54,554 nt of DNA from Bacteroidota bacterium. Its GTDB lineage: Bacteria; Bacteroidota; Bacteroidia; Bacteroidales; JAGONC01. The first letter of the stretch is position 1, and the number at the start of each line of letters is the position of its first letter. Shown in pieces: positions 37,019 through 45,314 of the stretch. The position numbers were made by a program, and so were the translations under genes. A model generated the notes under the pieces. It was not told the origin of the DNA. It searched no databases and was given only the letters and a program-made list of their open reading frames with translations. Where the stretch lies: the NCBI GenBank assembly GCA_022711405.1, contig JAKLFC010000022.1:1-54554 (forward strand). The letters run 5' to 3'.

Positions 37019-38011
37019 ATGGTTGACCTTTCAACGACGTTTATGGGACTTAAGTTGAGAAATCCGATCATCGCCGGCAGTTCAGGTATGACTCGGACAG
37101 TGGAAAATATTGTCGAAGTGGAAAAGAACGGAGGGGCAGCAGTGGTTATGAAGTCCCTTTTTGAAGAACAGATACGGCTCGACATCAACAGGTCGCTGAA
37201 CCTGAGTTCAGTGGATACTCCGTATGGATATGCCGAAGCGCTGGATTATATCAGCAATTACTCCAGGGAGAATGCTGTTGGAGAATACCTCAATACGATC
37301 AGGGAGGCAAAGAGCAGGGTGTCCATTCCCATCATTGCGAGCATCAACTGCACTTCTCCCCACGAATGGATCACTTTCGCCCGAAAGGTACAGGATGCCG
37401 GCGCAGATGCCCTGGAGCTGAACATCTTCATCCTGCCATCCGATCCACGGATGAATGGCGAGGAAAATAAACAGATCTACCTCGACATCATTCAAAGCGT
37501 ACTGAAACAGATCACCATCCCTCTGGCCGTCAAGATCAGCTACTATTTTTCAGACCTGGCCAAGTTCTCACTGAAACTCTCCTGGACAGGCATCTCCGGA
37601 CTGGTCCTTTTTAACCGTTTCTTTTCTCCCGACATTGACATCGAACACTTCAAGGTGACTGCCACCAACGTTTTCAGCACGCCGGAAGAGCTGGCCATGT
37701 CGCTGCGGTGGGTGGCCATCCTGTCCGATAAGGTCCACTGCGACGTGGCTGCGTCTACCGGTGTACATGACGGCCAGGCTGTCATCAAACAGCTCCTGGC
37801 AGGGGCCAAAGCCGTCCAGTGCGTGTCGGCTCTTTATAAGAACGGCTATGGTCACCTGGGGAAGATGGTGGAGGAACTGGAGGGATGGATGGACCGTCAT
37901 AACTTCAGCAAAATAGACGACTTCTTCGGCATGCTGAGCTACAAAAAGGCTGAGAATCCTGCCCCTTACGAGAGGGTGCAATTCATGAAGCATTTTGCGG
38001 GGATTGAATAA
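37019..38011 (+). CDS. Dihydroorotate dehydrogenase-like flavoprotein
   Basis: 330 residues, a TIM barrel of the FMN-dependent DHOD/dihydropyrimidine dehydrogenase group. Starts VDLSTTFMGLKLRNPIIAGSSGMT, then VVMKSLFEEQ and SIPIIASINCTSPHEW, ALELNIF with the substrate-binding Asn, and a barrel end with AASTGVHDGQAVIKQLLAGAK. It differs from true PyrD, in which the active-site base sits in an NxSCPN-type segment, so the name is kept general. The real substrate is unknown. No pyrimidine gene is near. Confidence 0.85.
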   Translation: MVDLSTTFMGLKLRNPIIAGSSGMTRTVENIVEVEKNGGAAVVMKSLFEEQIRLDINRSLNLSSVDTPYGYAEALDYISNYSRENAVGEYLNTIREAKSRVSIPIIASINCTSPHEWITFARKVQDAGADALELNIFILPSDPRMNGEENKQIYLDIIQSVLKQITIPLAVKISYYFSDLAKFSLKLSWTGISGLVLFNRFFSPDIDIEHFKVTATNVFSTPEELAMSLRWVAILSDKVHCDVAASTGVHDGQAVIKQLLAGAKAVQCVSALYKNGYGHLGKMVEELEGWMDRHNFSKIDDFFGMLSYKKAENPAPYERVQFMKHFAGIE

Positions 38012-38112
38012 AAAGGCATAAGGCAAAAGGCAAAAGGCAAAAGGCAAAAGGCAAAAGGCAAAAGGCATAAGGCACAAAGGCGCAGAGGCAAAGAGGTATA
38101 AAGAGTTTAGAT
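38012..38112. repeat. Short tandem array of a 7-bp unit (GGCAAAA)
   Basis: After the DHOD-like stop come about seven head-to-tail GGCAAAA units bracketed by AGGCATAAGG variants, then AGGCACAAAGGCGCAGAGGC. A shorter relative (AGGCATAAGGCATAAGG) lies at 44399-44415 after the TonB receptor. No inverted partner array is visible near it. Confidence 0.85.
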
Positions 38113-39351
38113 ATGCGGATATTTGTTGCGTTGCCGTGCCTGCAGGAGTCTGAATATATCCTTCCGTTTCTTTCCTTCATCAGAGAACAAAACCTAAGGG
38201 ATTTCGAACTGTTTGTCTGTGTGAACCAGCCGGAACCGTGGTGGAACGATCCGGTAAAAAGGCATGCCTGCGAGGATAACCAGCGGACACTGGAAATACT
38301 CAACCGTTGCGCAGATCTGCCCCTGACCATCATCGACCGCTCCTCCCCGGGCAAAGGCTGGACAGGAAGCCATTACGGTGTGGGATGGGCACGCAAAACC
38401 GTCATGGATGCCATCAGCTCAAAGGCGGAGCCCGGCGATATCATCCTGAGCCTTGACGCCGATACAGCCTTCAGCAACACATACCTGGAATCCATCCGCG
38501 AAACCTTCCTCCGGCATCCCGGCGTGGCTGGACTCTCGGTCCCTTATTTCCACCTGCTGACCGGGGATGAGATCACAGACCGGTGCATCCTGCGCTATGA
38601 GATCTACATGCGCTATTACGCGCTGAATATGTGGAGGATAGATAGCCCGTACCGGTTCACGGCGATCGGCTCCGCCATGGCCTGCCCGGTTTCGGCTTAC
38701 CGACGGGTGGGAGGCATCACTCCCCATAAAAGCGGAGAGGACTTCTACTTCCTGCAGAAACTTGCCAAGTTTGGCAGGATCCTGCACTGGAACAGCGAAC
38801 GGGTGTACCCCGCAGCCCGGTTCTCCGACAGGGTGCTCTTCGGCACCGGCCCTGCCATGATCAAAGGCAGGGAAGGCGACTGGAGCAGCTACCCGATCTA
38901 TCCGTACCAGCTGTTCAATGACATCCGGACCACATATGACCTCTTCCCGGCTCTCTATGATAAAGATGTGGATACACCCATGACGGCTTTTTTGAACGTG
39001 GCCTTTAAAACAAGCGATCTGTGGCAGCCCCTGCGACAGAATTACCGCACGAGGGAACAATTCGTCAGGGCCTGCATCAGCAGGGTGGATGGACTGCGGA
39101 TACTGCAGTACCTTAAATCAACGCATAAGGAGATATCGACTACGGATGAGGAGAACCTGAGGGAGTATTTTAAGAGCAAATTTCAAAGAGCAAAGAGCAA
39201 AAATCAAAAGTTTAAGCTGGAGACGCTCGATTTTGCTCTGTCGTCCATTACCGGGCTGAATGAGGTAAGAATCCTTTTAGCCGAGGAAGAAGAACAGGCC
39301 AGGCAAAATGACGGTCCCGACTTTCGCCGGGATGACGTATGCAAGCGATGA
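38113..39351 (+). CDS. Family 2 glycosyltransferase with repeat-derived C-terminal segments
   Basis: 412 residues. The GT-A fold begins RIFVALPCLQESEYILPFL, with the nucleotide and metal site in ILSLDADTAFSNTYL and an acceptor region GGITPHKSGEDFYFLQKL. The final 60 or so residues look foreign. Residues around 354-368 (KSKFQRAKSKNQKFK) are encoded by a purine-rich dispersed repeat, and the last ten (PDFRRDDVCK) by another dispersed element. The sugar and acceptor are unknown. Two repeats being read in frame suggests the C-terminus tolerates change. No membrane segments are evident. Confidence 0.87.
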   Translation: MRIFVALPCLQESEYILPFLSFIREQNLRDFELFVCVNQPEPWWNDPVKRHACEDNQRTLEILNRCADLPLTIIDRSSPGKGWTGSHYGVGWARKTVMDAISSKAEPGDIILSLDADTAFSNTYLESIRETFLRHPGVAGLSVPYFHLLTGDEITDRCILRYEIYMRYYALNMWRIDSPYRFTAIGSAMACPVSAYRRVGGITPHKSGEDFYFLQKLAKFGRILHWNSERVYPAARFSDRVLFGTGPAMIKGREGDWSSYPIYPYQLFNDIRTTYDLFPALYDKDVDTPMTAFLNVAFKTSDLWQPLRQNYRTREQFVRACISRVDGLRILQYLKSTHKEISTTDEENLREYFKSKFQRAKSKNQKFKLETLDFALSSITGLNEVRILLAEEEEQARQNDGPDFRRDDVCKR

Positions 39352-39506
39352 AAGGAAGGGGGCGATAAAATTTGCCGGCAAATTTTATCGCCCCCTTATT
39401 TCCAATTCCTGATGGCAGTCATCCTTGCGAATGCAAGGACCTGCATTACTGCTCATGAACGTTTTAAACCCATTCGACGGGCAATCATCCTTGCGAAAGC
39501 GGAAAC
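39314..39506. repeat. Three degenerate copies of a GTCATCCYKGCGAAWG element
   Basis: One inverted copy (39314-39338) overlaps the GT2 3' end, and two direct copies lie at 39417-39441 and 39483-39506. The inverted copy and the first direct copy flank the 38-bp palindrome at 39358-39395. Confidence 0.6.
39358..39395. terminator. 38-bp perfect palindrome, likely bidirectional terminator
   Basis: The sequence from 39358 to 39395 equals its own reverse complement: two 19-base arms with no loop, starting GGGGGCGATAAAATT. It begins 7 bp after the GT2 stop and lies between GT2 and the convergent mazF-like gene. Confidence 0.65.
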
Positions 39507-39549
39507 TTGATCAAGGGATATTAATTCGTTGCACCATTCTCAACTTCGA

Positions 39550-39882
39550 TCAATATCTCAGGACCTCATTCAACCCTTTGATCACCACTTCAAGCTGTTC
39601 TTTTGAGATTTCTCCGATTTTTCGTATCAGTCCTTCTTTAGCAATGGTATTGATCTCGAAGGTGATCACTTCGGAGTCCTGATCAAGTCCGTTGATCTCA
39701 TTCTTTTGGAGCACCAGACATCCTGCGTAGTTTTTTATAACAGAACTCAGTGGACAGATGATACTGATACCCAGGTGATCATTCATGGCATTTCCGCTGA
39801 TGATCACCACAGGACGGATCCCTCTTTGTTCACTTCCTTTTACCGGACTCAGATCCGAGATCCAGATTTCCCGCTGTTTCAT
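39550..39882 (-). CDS. MazF/PemK-family toxin (endoribonuclease)
   Basis: 110 residues. EIWISDLSPVKGSEQRGIRPVVIIS is the family start, split by the usual basic loop, followed by IICPLSSVIKN and DSEVITFEINTIAKEGL. The fold is a small CcdB/MazF beta-barrel that cleaves mRNA. It overlaps the upstream antitoxin gene by 4 bp, and the antitoxin comes first, the standard type II order. Cognate cut site unknown. Confidence 0.9.
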   Translation of the reverse strand: MKQREIWISDLSPVKGSEQRGIRPVVIISGNAMNDHLGISIICPLSSVIKNYAGCLVLQKNEINGLDQDSEVITFEINTIAKEGLIRKIGEISKEQLEVVIKGLNEVLRY

Positions 39883-40124
39883 GCTTCCTCCTCCAGTATC
39901 TTCAGGTAATCAGCAAGTCCTTCTTCTGCCATTGTCAACATCCCGGGGTCGCCGGCTGCTTTTTTGAATGAATAGATGTATTCAGCTTTTTTGAGTTTAT
40001 CAAAATAGACCTTTAATGCCTGTTCCAGGATATGATTCTTCGGTACGTTGAACTTTTGCGCATAATGATCCAGCAATCCAATCAGGTCCGAGGGAAGCGA
40101 GCTTGTAAATGTGGTGGATTTCAT
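39879..40124 (-). CDS. Ribbon-helix-helix-type antitoxin of the MazF-like toxin
   Basis: 81 residues. The N-terminus STTFTSSLPSDLIGLLDHYAQ and FNVPKNHILEQALKVYFDKLKK are consistent with a ribbon-helix-helix DNA-binding dimer. The acidic tail EEGLADYLKILEEEA is the likely toxin-neutralising segment. Type II antitoxins usually repress their own operon. I see no clear operator in the A/T-rich 131 bp between it and the divergent HicB gene. Assignment rests on position and size as well as the pattern. Confidence 0.82.
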   Translation of the reverse strand: MKSTTFTSSLPSDLIGLLDHYAQKFNVPKNHILEQALKVYFDKLKKAEYIYSFKKAAGDPGMLTMAEEGLADYLKILEEEA

Positions 40125-40240
40125 AGCAATATTTTTTGTAAATATAATTCATCTTTATAAAATATAAATTAATATTTTTTTGATGCCACAATATTCGACG
40201 TATTGTGAACGGATAGAATCTGATTTGACTTAATTATGAT

Positions 40241-40248
40241 TATTTTTG
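40241..40248 (+). promoter_or_regulatory. -7 element candidate for hicBA
   Basis: TATTTTTG matches TAnnTTTG. Initiation near 40255 makes the ATG at 40277 a better hicB start than the one at 40256. Confidence 0.4.
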
Positions 40249-40276
40249 CATAGATATGCATAATCCAATAGATGCT

Positions 40277-40525
40277 ATGACAGCGAACCAACTCAAAGAT
40301 ACACTAACCTATAAGGTCTTTCTTCATAAAGAACCTGAAGGTAGCTATACAGTAACTGTTCCTGCCCTCCCCGGGTGTATAACCTACGGTGAAACGATAG
40401 ATGAAGCTATTGAAATGGCACGTGAGGCAATTACTGTCTACGTTGCTGACCTGAAAGAAAATGGTGAATCTGTTCCTGATGATAAAGAATCATTAGAGTA
40501 TTTATTGAATTTGGAAATGGTATGA
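40277..40525 (+). CDS. hicB: HicB-family antitoxin
   Basis: 82 residues from the ATG at 40277 (MTANQLKDTLTY). An alternative ATG at 40256 adds seven residues. The partial RNase-H fold of HicB is visible in the sequence KVFLHKEPEGSYTVTVPALPGCITYGETIDEAIEMAREAI. The tail ESLEYLLNLEMV is short and carries no obvious separate DNA-binding domain. It overlaps hicA by 4 bp, antitoxin first. Confidence 0.88.
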   Translation: MTANQLKDTLTYKVFLHKEPEGSYTVTVPALPGCITYGETIDEAIEMAREAITVYVADLKENGESVPDDKESLEYLLNLEMV

Positions 40526-40722
40526 ATCTGTCACCAGCATACCTTATAAAGATATTGGAGATCAATGGTTTCATTCTATCCAGGTCGAAAGGAAGTCATT
40601 TGCTTTATAGAAATCCAGTTACTCAAAAAAGGGTCATTGTTCCCTATCATGGAGGCAAAGATCTTCCTAAAGGTACTTTCTACGCTATTCTGAAGCAGGC
40701 GGGTATAAAGCGGACATATTAG
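40522..40722 (+). CDS. hicA: HicA-family toxin (mRNA interferase)
   Basis: 66 residues with a dsRBD-like fold. PAYLIKILEINGFILSRSKG precedes the catalytic histidine H26 in GSHLLYRNP, then RVIVPYHGGKDLPKGTFYAILKQAGI. All key family features are present, so it looks intact. HicA cleaves mRNA independently of the ribosome. It ends 9 bp before miaA on the same strand, so readthrough into miaA is possible. Confidence 0.93.
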   Translation: MNLSPAYLIKILEINGFILSRSKGSHLLYRNPVTQKRVIVPYHGGKDLPKGTFYAILKQAGIKRTY

Positions 40723-40731
40723 AATTGCCTC

Positions 40732-41640
40732 ATGATCACGATCCTCGGTCCCACTGCCACAGGAAAGACCCGCCTTGCTGCCCTGGTAGCTGCAAAGGTC
40801 CATGGCGAGGTTATCTCGGCCGACTCCCGCCAGGTGTACCGCGGTATGGACCTGGGCACCGGAAAGGACTATGCGGACTATGAAGTGGACGGCAGCAAAA
40901 TTCCGTATCACCTGATCGACATCGCAGAGCCTGGTTATGAGTACAATGTCTATGAATATCAGCGCGATTTTACTGTAGCTTACCAGGAAATCCTGTCCCG
41001 CGGAAAAATGCCCATCCTTTGCGGAGGGACAGGTCTTTACCTTGAAGCTGTGCTGAAAAATTATGATCTGCATTATGTTCCTGATAATCAAAAACTTAGA
41101 AGTGAGCTGGAAAAAATGTCCCATGAGGAACTGGTCCATCTGCTTGCATCCTGCAAATCGCTTCATAATGTCTCTGACATAACGGACCATACACGCCTCA
41201 TTCGCGCCATTGAGATCCAATCGTTCCGACAGCGTTTTCCTCAGTACGCAGCACCGGCCCCAGGCCCGGAGTCACGCGTTTTTGGCATTCTTTACGACCG
41301 GCCTGCCCTTCGCGCAAGGATCACGGAACGACTGCAGTCGCGGTTGCAGAAGGGGATGGTGGTGGAGGTGCAACGGCTTCTTGCCGGAGGCCTGCGCCCT
41401 AACCAGCTTAAATTTTACGGGCTGGAATATAAATTCCTGACGCAATACGTCCTGGGTGAGATCACACGGGAACAGATGGTCAAACTGCTCACCATCGCCA
41501 TCCACCAGTTCGCTAAACGGCAGATGACCTGGTTCCGGCGAATGGAGCGATCGGGAATACGCATCCAGTGGATCGAAGGAAATCTTCCGGAGGAAGATAA
41601 AGTGAAACTAATTCTGGATCAGGTGAACAAATTTGTTTAA
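40732..41640 (+). CDS. miaA: tRNA dimethylallyltransferase
   Basis: 302 residues. Adds the dimethylallyl group to A37 of UNN-decoding tRNAs. The phosphate loop GPTATGKT (5-12), ISADSRQVYRGMDLGTGKD and PILCGGTGLYLEAVL are diagnostic. The C-terminal KRQMTWFRRM binds the anticodon arm. Length is normal for Bacteroidota. It follows the hicBA pair with a 9-bp gap, an arrangement that could have arisen by insertion of the toxin-antitoxin cassette. The 366 bp after it hold palindromes. Confidence 0.96.
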   Translation: MITILGPTATGKTRLAALVAAKVHGEVISADSRQVYRGMDLGTGKDYADYEVDGSKIPYHLIDIAEPGYEYNVYEYQRDFTVAYQEILSRGKMPILCGGTGLYLEAVLKNYDLHYVPDNQKLRSELEKMSHEELVHLLASCKSLHNVSDITDHTRLIRAIEIQSFRQRFPQYAAPAPGPESRVFGILYDRPALRARITERLQSRLQKGMVVEVQRLLAGGLRPNQLKFYGLEYKFLTQYVLGEITREQMVKLLTIAIHQFAKRQMTWFRRMERSGIRIQWIEGNLPEEDKVKLILDQVNKFV

Positions 41641-41680
41641 ACTTTTGTTTGAGAACATTAACAAAGCAATATCAATCGAA

Positions 41681-41914
41681 GGTGACTTACCCTGCGCTTC
41701 AGAGAGGGGGCTAAGGAAAAGAGTCAGGTACTTACTCCACGCTTTAGCGCGTGGACTAAAGAAAAGCGTCAGGTACTTACCCCGCGCTTTAGCGCGGGGG
41801 CTAAGGAGTGGAATACAGAATTGGGCTTTAGCCCAAAATATAACATTGGATACTGTTCGGGGCTAAAGCCCTGATTTAATTTGGCTTCCAGACTCCCTGG
41901 CCTGAAGGCCAGGG
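41681..41914. repeat. Cluster of small palindromes with shared loop and variable stems
   Basis: The gene-free 366 bp after miaA. Three tandem units of about 45 bp (from 41681, 41725, 41770) share AGGTACTTAC, a hairpin and GCTAAGGAAAAG. The hairpins are CCCCGCGC-TTTA-GCGCGGGG (41780-41799) and the looser CCACGC version. Separate hairpins follow at 41821-41836 (TTGGGC-TTTA-GCCCAA), 41860-41871 (GGGC-TAAA-GCCC) and 41895-41914 (CCCTGGCC-TGAA-GGCCAGGG). No ORF through this region looks real. Confidence 0.85.
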
Positions 41915-41947
41915 TAATTGAAGTAGTTGTTGTAACTGAAATATAAT

Positions 41948-41977
41948 TTGATTTTGATCAAGGAAGGAGTCTTTTTG
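41948..41977 (+). promoter_or_regulatory. Promoter candidate for the TonB-dependent receptor
   Basis: TTG (41948-41950), a 19-nt spacer and TCTTTTTG (41970-41977), one mismatch to consensus. Leader of about 23 nt. Confidence 0.45.
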
Positions 41978-42006
41978 TGCCTAAACAAAGTTATTACTAA
42001 TCACAT

Positions 42007-44397
42007 ATGAGAAGAAATTTAATATTATTGTTATTTATTATCGCCTGGGGTCAGATTTCCGCACAAACGGGCTCCATCAGGGGGCGTGTATACGACGCCT
42101 CCACCAACGAACCTCTGCCCTTCACCAACCTGATCATCTGGGGCGATCCCAGGAACGGCTCAGTGTCGGACCTGGACGGGAATTTTATCTTTGCAGCCAT
42201 TAAGCCGGGATTTGTCCGTTTGCAGGTAACTTCAGTGGGGTATGAAGATAAGATCACGGAAGAGATCCAGATCATCAACAACAAGGAAACCTACCTCGAC
42301 ATTGCCATGACCCCGCTGGTGGTCCAGCTCCAGGGTGTGGTCGTGAAGGCGTCACCGTTCATGAAGAACGATGAGAGCCCTCTTTCGATGCAGACGCTCG
42401 GCATTTCGGAGATAGAGAAGAATCCAGGCGGGAATCGTGATATTTCCAAAGTGGTGCAGGTGCTTCCGGGAGTGGGAGCGACTCCTTTCGGATTCCGCAA
42501 TGATTTGATCGTCAGGGGAGGAGGGCCCAGCGAGAACCGGTTTTACCTCGACGATATCGAAATACCGTACCTGAACCATTTCTCCACGCAGGGCGCCTCC
42601 GGCGGACCGGTGGGGATCCTGAACGTTGACTTCGTCAGGGAAGTGAACTTCTATTCGGGCGCATTCCCGGCCGACCGCGGCAACGCCATGAGCTCGGTGC
42701 TGGAATTTAAACAGAAGGAAGGCAACCGCGACAAGCTGAAATTCCGTGCCACCGTCGGCGCCAGCGACCTCGGCCTGACGCTCGACGGCCCCATGGGAGA
42801 GAAGACCAACTTCATCTTCTCCGTCCGGCGATCGTACCTCCAGTTCCTCTTCAGTGTGCTCGAACTGCCATTCCTGCCCACCTACAACGACTACCAGGTC
42901 AAGATCAAGCATGATTTCGACAAGAAGAACCAGCTCAGCATCATCAGCGTCGGTGCGCTCGACAACTCGTCGCTGAACACAGGCATCAAGGATCCCACCG
43001 ACGATCAGCAGTACCTCCTTGGCTACCTCCCCGTGAACGAACAGTGGAGCTATGCCATTGGAGCCGTGTACAAACATTTCGGGGAAAAAGGGTACCATAC
43101 CCTGGTGCTCAGCAGGAACATGCTCAACAATGTAGCCTATAAGTACGAGGACAACGATGAGAGTGATCCCGATAAGAAATTACTGGATTTCCAGTCACAG
43201 GAGATCGAAAACAAGCTGCGCTACGAGAAGAACACGAGCCTGTCGGGGTATAAGATCAATTACGGAGCAGGGCTGGAATACGCAAAATACAACATCGAGA
43301 CCTTCCAGAAGGTCTTTATCGCCAACGAACAGCAGGTGCTGGACTACAACTCCTCTACCGACCTGTTCAAATACGGTCTGTTTGGCCAGGTCAGCAAGGG
43401 ATTTGTCCGCGACCGGCTGACCCTGTCGCTTGGCTTGAGGATGGACGGGAACAGTTACAGTGAGGAGATGTCCAATCCGCTGGAGCAGATCTCGCCCCGC
43501 CTGTCTGCTTCCTATTCGCTCACCAAACAGTTTTACCTGAATTTCAACACCGGCCGGTACTACCAGCTGCCTCCCTATACCATGCTGGGCCACCGCAACA
43601 ATGAGGGAGTCCTGGTTAATAAAGACCTGGGAATCAAATACATCTATGTCGACCAGCTGGTCGGAGGCGTGGAATACCGTCCCAACGACGATGCAAGGCT
43701 CACCGTGGAGGGATTTTATAAGCATTATGCCGATTATCCCTTCTCTGTCACCGATTCGGTCTCTATGGCCTCCAAGGGGGCTGATTTTGGAGTGTACGGC
43801 GACGAAGCCGTCACCTCCACATCCAAAGGCAGAACATATGGCCTGGAGATCTATTTCAGGGATACCGACCTGATGGGCTTCAACATCCTGGCATCCTACA
43901 CACTGGTCAGAAGCGAGTTCACCAATTCAAAGGAGGAATTCATCCCTTCGGCATGGGATAACAAACACCTGTTCAACATCACCGTATTGCGCAAGTTCGG
44001 CAAGAGCTGGAGCGCGGGGATCAAGTGGCGGTTTGCGGGAGGAGCTCCCTACACGCCTGCCGACCTGGAGAGATCGAGCCTGATCGAAGCCTGGGAGGTG
44101 AACAACCGTGCCATCCCGGATTATGATCTTTATAATACGCTGCGACTCACACGGTTCCACCAGCTCGATATCCGTGTGGATAAAGAGTTCTTCTTTAAGA
44201 AATGGTCGCTGAACCTGTACGTGGATATCCAGAATGTGTATAACTTTAAGGCTGAGACTCCGCCTGACTATACCAATACCGACACCAATGGCATACCTGT
44301 CATCAATCCCACCGATCCCACACGTTATGTGCTGAGAGAAATCGGCAGCAATACGGGGACGGTGCTGCCAACGGTGGGGGTGATTGTGGAGTTTTAG
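42007..44397 (+). CDS. TonB-dependent outer-membrane receptor with carboxypeptidase-like N-terminal domain
   Basis: 796 residues. Signal peptide (LILLLFIIAWGQISAQ), then a carboxypeptidase-regulatory-like domain at about 22-110 (GSIRGRVYDASTNEPLPFTN, VSDLDGNFIF). The plug domain follows (about 115-230, LPGVGATPFGFRNDLIVRGG, NRFYLDDIEIPYLNHF), and then a 22-strand-type barrel to the end. The last residue is aromatic (VIVEF). No SusD-like gene follows, so a substrate other than glycans, for example a metal chelate or peptide, is equally possible. Single-gene unit. Confidence 0.93.
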   Translation: MRRNLILLLFIIAWGQISAQTGSIRGRVYDASTNEPLPFTNLIIWGDPRNGSVSDLDGNFIFAAIKPGFVRLQVTSVGYEDKITEEIQIINNKETYLDIAMTPLVVQLQGVVVKASPFMKNDESPLSMQTLGISEIEKNPGGNRDISKVVQVLPGVGATPFGFRNDLIVRGGGPSENRFYLDDIEIPYLNHFSTQGASGGPVGILNVDFVREVNFYSGAFPADRGNAMSSVLEFKQKEGNRDKLKFRATVGASDLGLTLDGPMGEKTNFIFSVRRSYLQFLFSVLELPFLPTYNDYQVKIKHDFDKKNQLSIISVGALDNSSLNTGIKDPTDDQQYLLGYLPVNEQWSYAIGAVYKHFGEKGYHTLVLSRNMLNNVAYKYEDNDESDPDKKLLDFQSQEIENKLRYEKNTSLSGYKINYGAGLEYAKYNIETFQKVFIANEQQVLDYNSSTDLFKYGLFGQVSKGFVRDRLTLSLGLRMDGNSYSEEMSNPLEQISPRLSASYSLTKQFYLNFNTGRYYQLPPYTMLGHRNNEGVLVNKDLGIKYIYVDQLVGGVEYRPNDDARLTVEGFYKHYADYPFSVTDSVSMASKGADFGVYGDEAVTSTSKGRTYGLEIYFRDTDLMGFNILASYTLVRSEFTNSKEEFIPSAWDNKHLFNITVLRKFGKSWSAGIKWRFAGGAPYTPADLERSSLIEAWEVNNRAIPDYDLYNTLRLTRFHQLDIRVDKEFFFKKWSLNLYVDIQNVYNFKAETPPDYTNTDTNGIPVINPTDPTRYVLREIGSNTGTVLPTVGVIVEF

Positions 44398-44474
44398 AAA
44401 GGCATAAGGCATAAGGGAAATTTGATTTTTGATTTTTGCTATTTGAAATTTGATTTTAAATAAATTATTACGAC

Positions 44475-45260
44475 ATGAAGAGATATAGTTCAGCTCTGGT
44501 TGTTATCATGGTTTTGGTAGGAGTGGTGGGTTATGCCATTGGAAATGGTTTTTCTCAGGAAGACAAAAAAAAGAAAAAGAAAACGGTGCAGTCGGAGGTG
44601 CTTGTCTTTCAGACGAATGCAGACGGCAAGGGGATTGGGCTGGAGGTGGAAATGCGTGCGGGCGAGCACCATAACCATCCCATGATGGCGATATGGCTGG
44701 AAGACACCGCTGGCCGCTACATCCAGACACTTTTTATCAATACCTCCATGGCCACCAGCATCTACGGGCACGGCGACAAGTCGGCCGGCGTCTGGCAGCC
44801 GGGCATGGTACGCCGTCCGGCAGCACTGCCGTACTGGGCGCACAAAAGGGGCGTCCAGGCAGAGGATGGGCTTTATATCCCCGATCCGCAACACCCTGTT
44901 CCCGACGCCTACACAGGCGCAACTCCTCCATCGGACTTTATCCTGCAGACCAGGACCGATCAACCGCGGACCGGAAAGATCAACCTTCTGTTCGAGATCA
45001 ACCAATCGTGGGACTGGAACGATTACTGGAACAATGCAAAGTTTCCTGAAGATTACGAGTACAGGACCTCCGCACAGCCGGCGGTAGTCTATGCTGTCAC
45101 ACTTGACCTTTCAGAAACGGTCAATGAATACCTTCTTGCACCGATAGGCCACTCCCATTACAGCGGCGCCGACGGATCCCTGGATCCGGACCTGAGCACG
45201 CTGACCACGGCGCTGGACATCGTCAGCGAAATTAACGTGAGGATCATCCCTCCGAAATGA
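44475..45260 (+). CDS. Exported protein of unknown function (DUF2271-like)
   Basis: 261 residues. An N-terminal hydrophobic segment (LVVIMVLVGVVGYAIG) precedes a lysine stretch DKKKKKKT. The rest is a beta-rich domain with HHNHPMMAIWLEDTAGRYIQTLF, which recalls DUF2271 proteins often found near flavin-linked periplasmic enzymes. The assignment is tentative. A histidine cluster HHNH is notable. It is preceded by a repeat-like A/T-rich stretch with TTTGATTTTTGATTTTTGC and follows the TonB receptor by 77 bp. Confidence 0.7.
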   Translation: MKRYSSALVVIMVLVGVVGYAIGNGFSQEDKKKKKKTVQSEVLVFQTNADGKGIGLEVEMRAGEHHNHPMMAIWLEDTAGRYIQTLFINTSMATSIYGHGDKSAGVWQPGMVRRPAALPYWAHKRGVQAEDGLYIPDPQHPVPDAYTGATPPSDFILQTRTDQPRTGKINLLFEINQSWDWNDYWNNAKFPEDYEYRTSAQPAVVYAVTLDLSETVNEYLLAPIGHSHYSGADGSLDPDLSTLTTALDIVSEINVRIIPPK

Positions 45261-45285
45261 TAATCGAGAATTGGAATCCTTTTAA

Positions 45286-45293
45286 TAAATTTG
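45286..45293 (+). promoter_or_regulatory. -7 element candidate upstream of the carbonic anhydrase
   Basis: TAAATTTG matches TAnnTTTG. If used, initiation near 45300 would place the palindromic repeat (45315-45371) inside a 110-nt leader of the carbonic anhydrase gene. Confidence 0.3.
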
Positions 45294-45314
45294 CAGTGTA
45301 CTGGTAGATTTACT

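Noticed and set aside
41633..41866. 77-codon frame after miaA
   Set aside because: It reads straight through tandem palindromic repeats, and its product is internally repetitive for that reason only.
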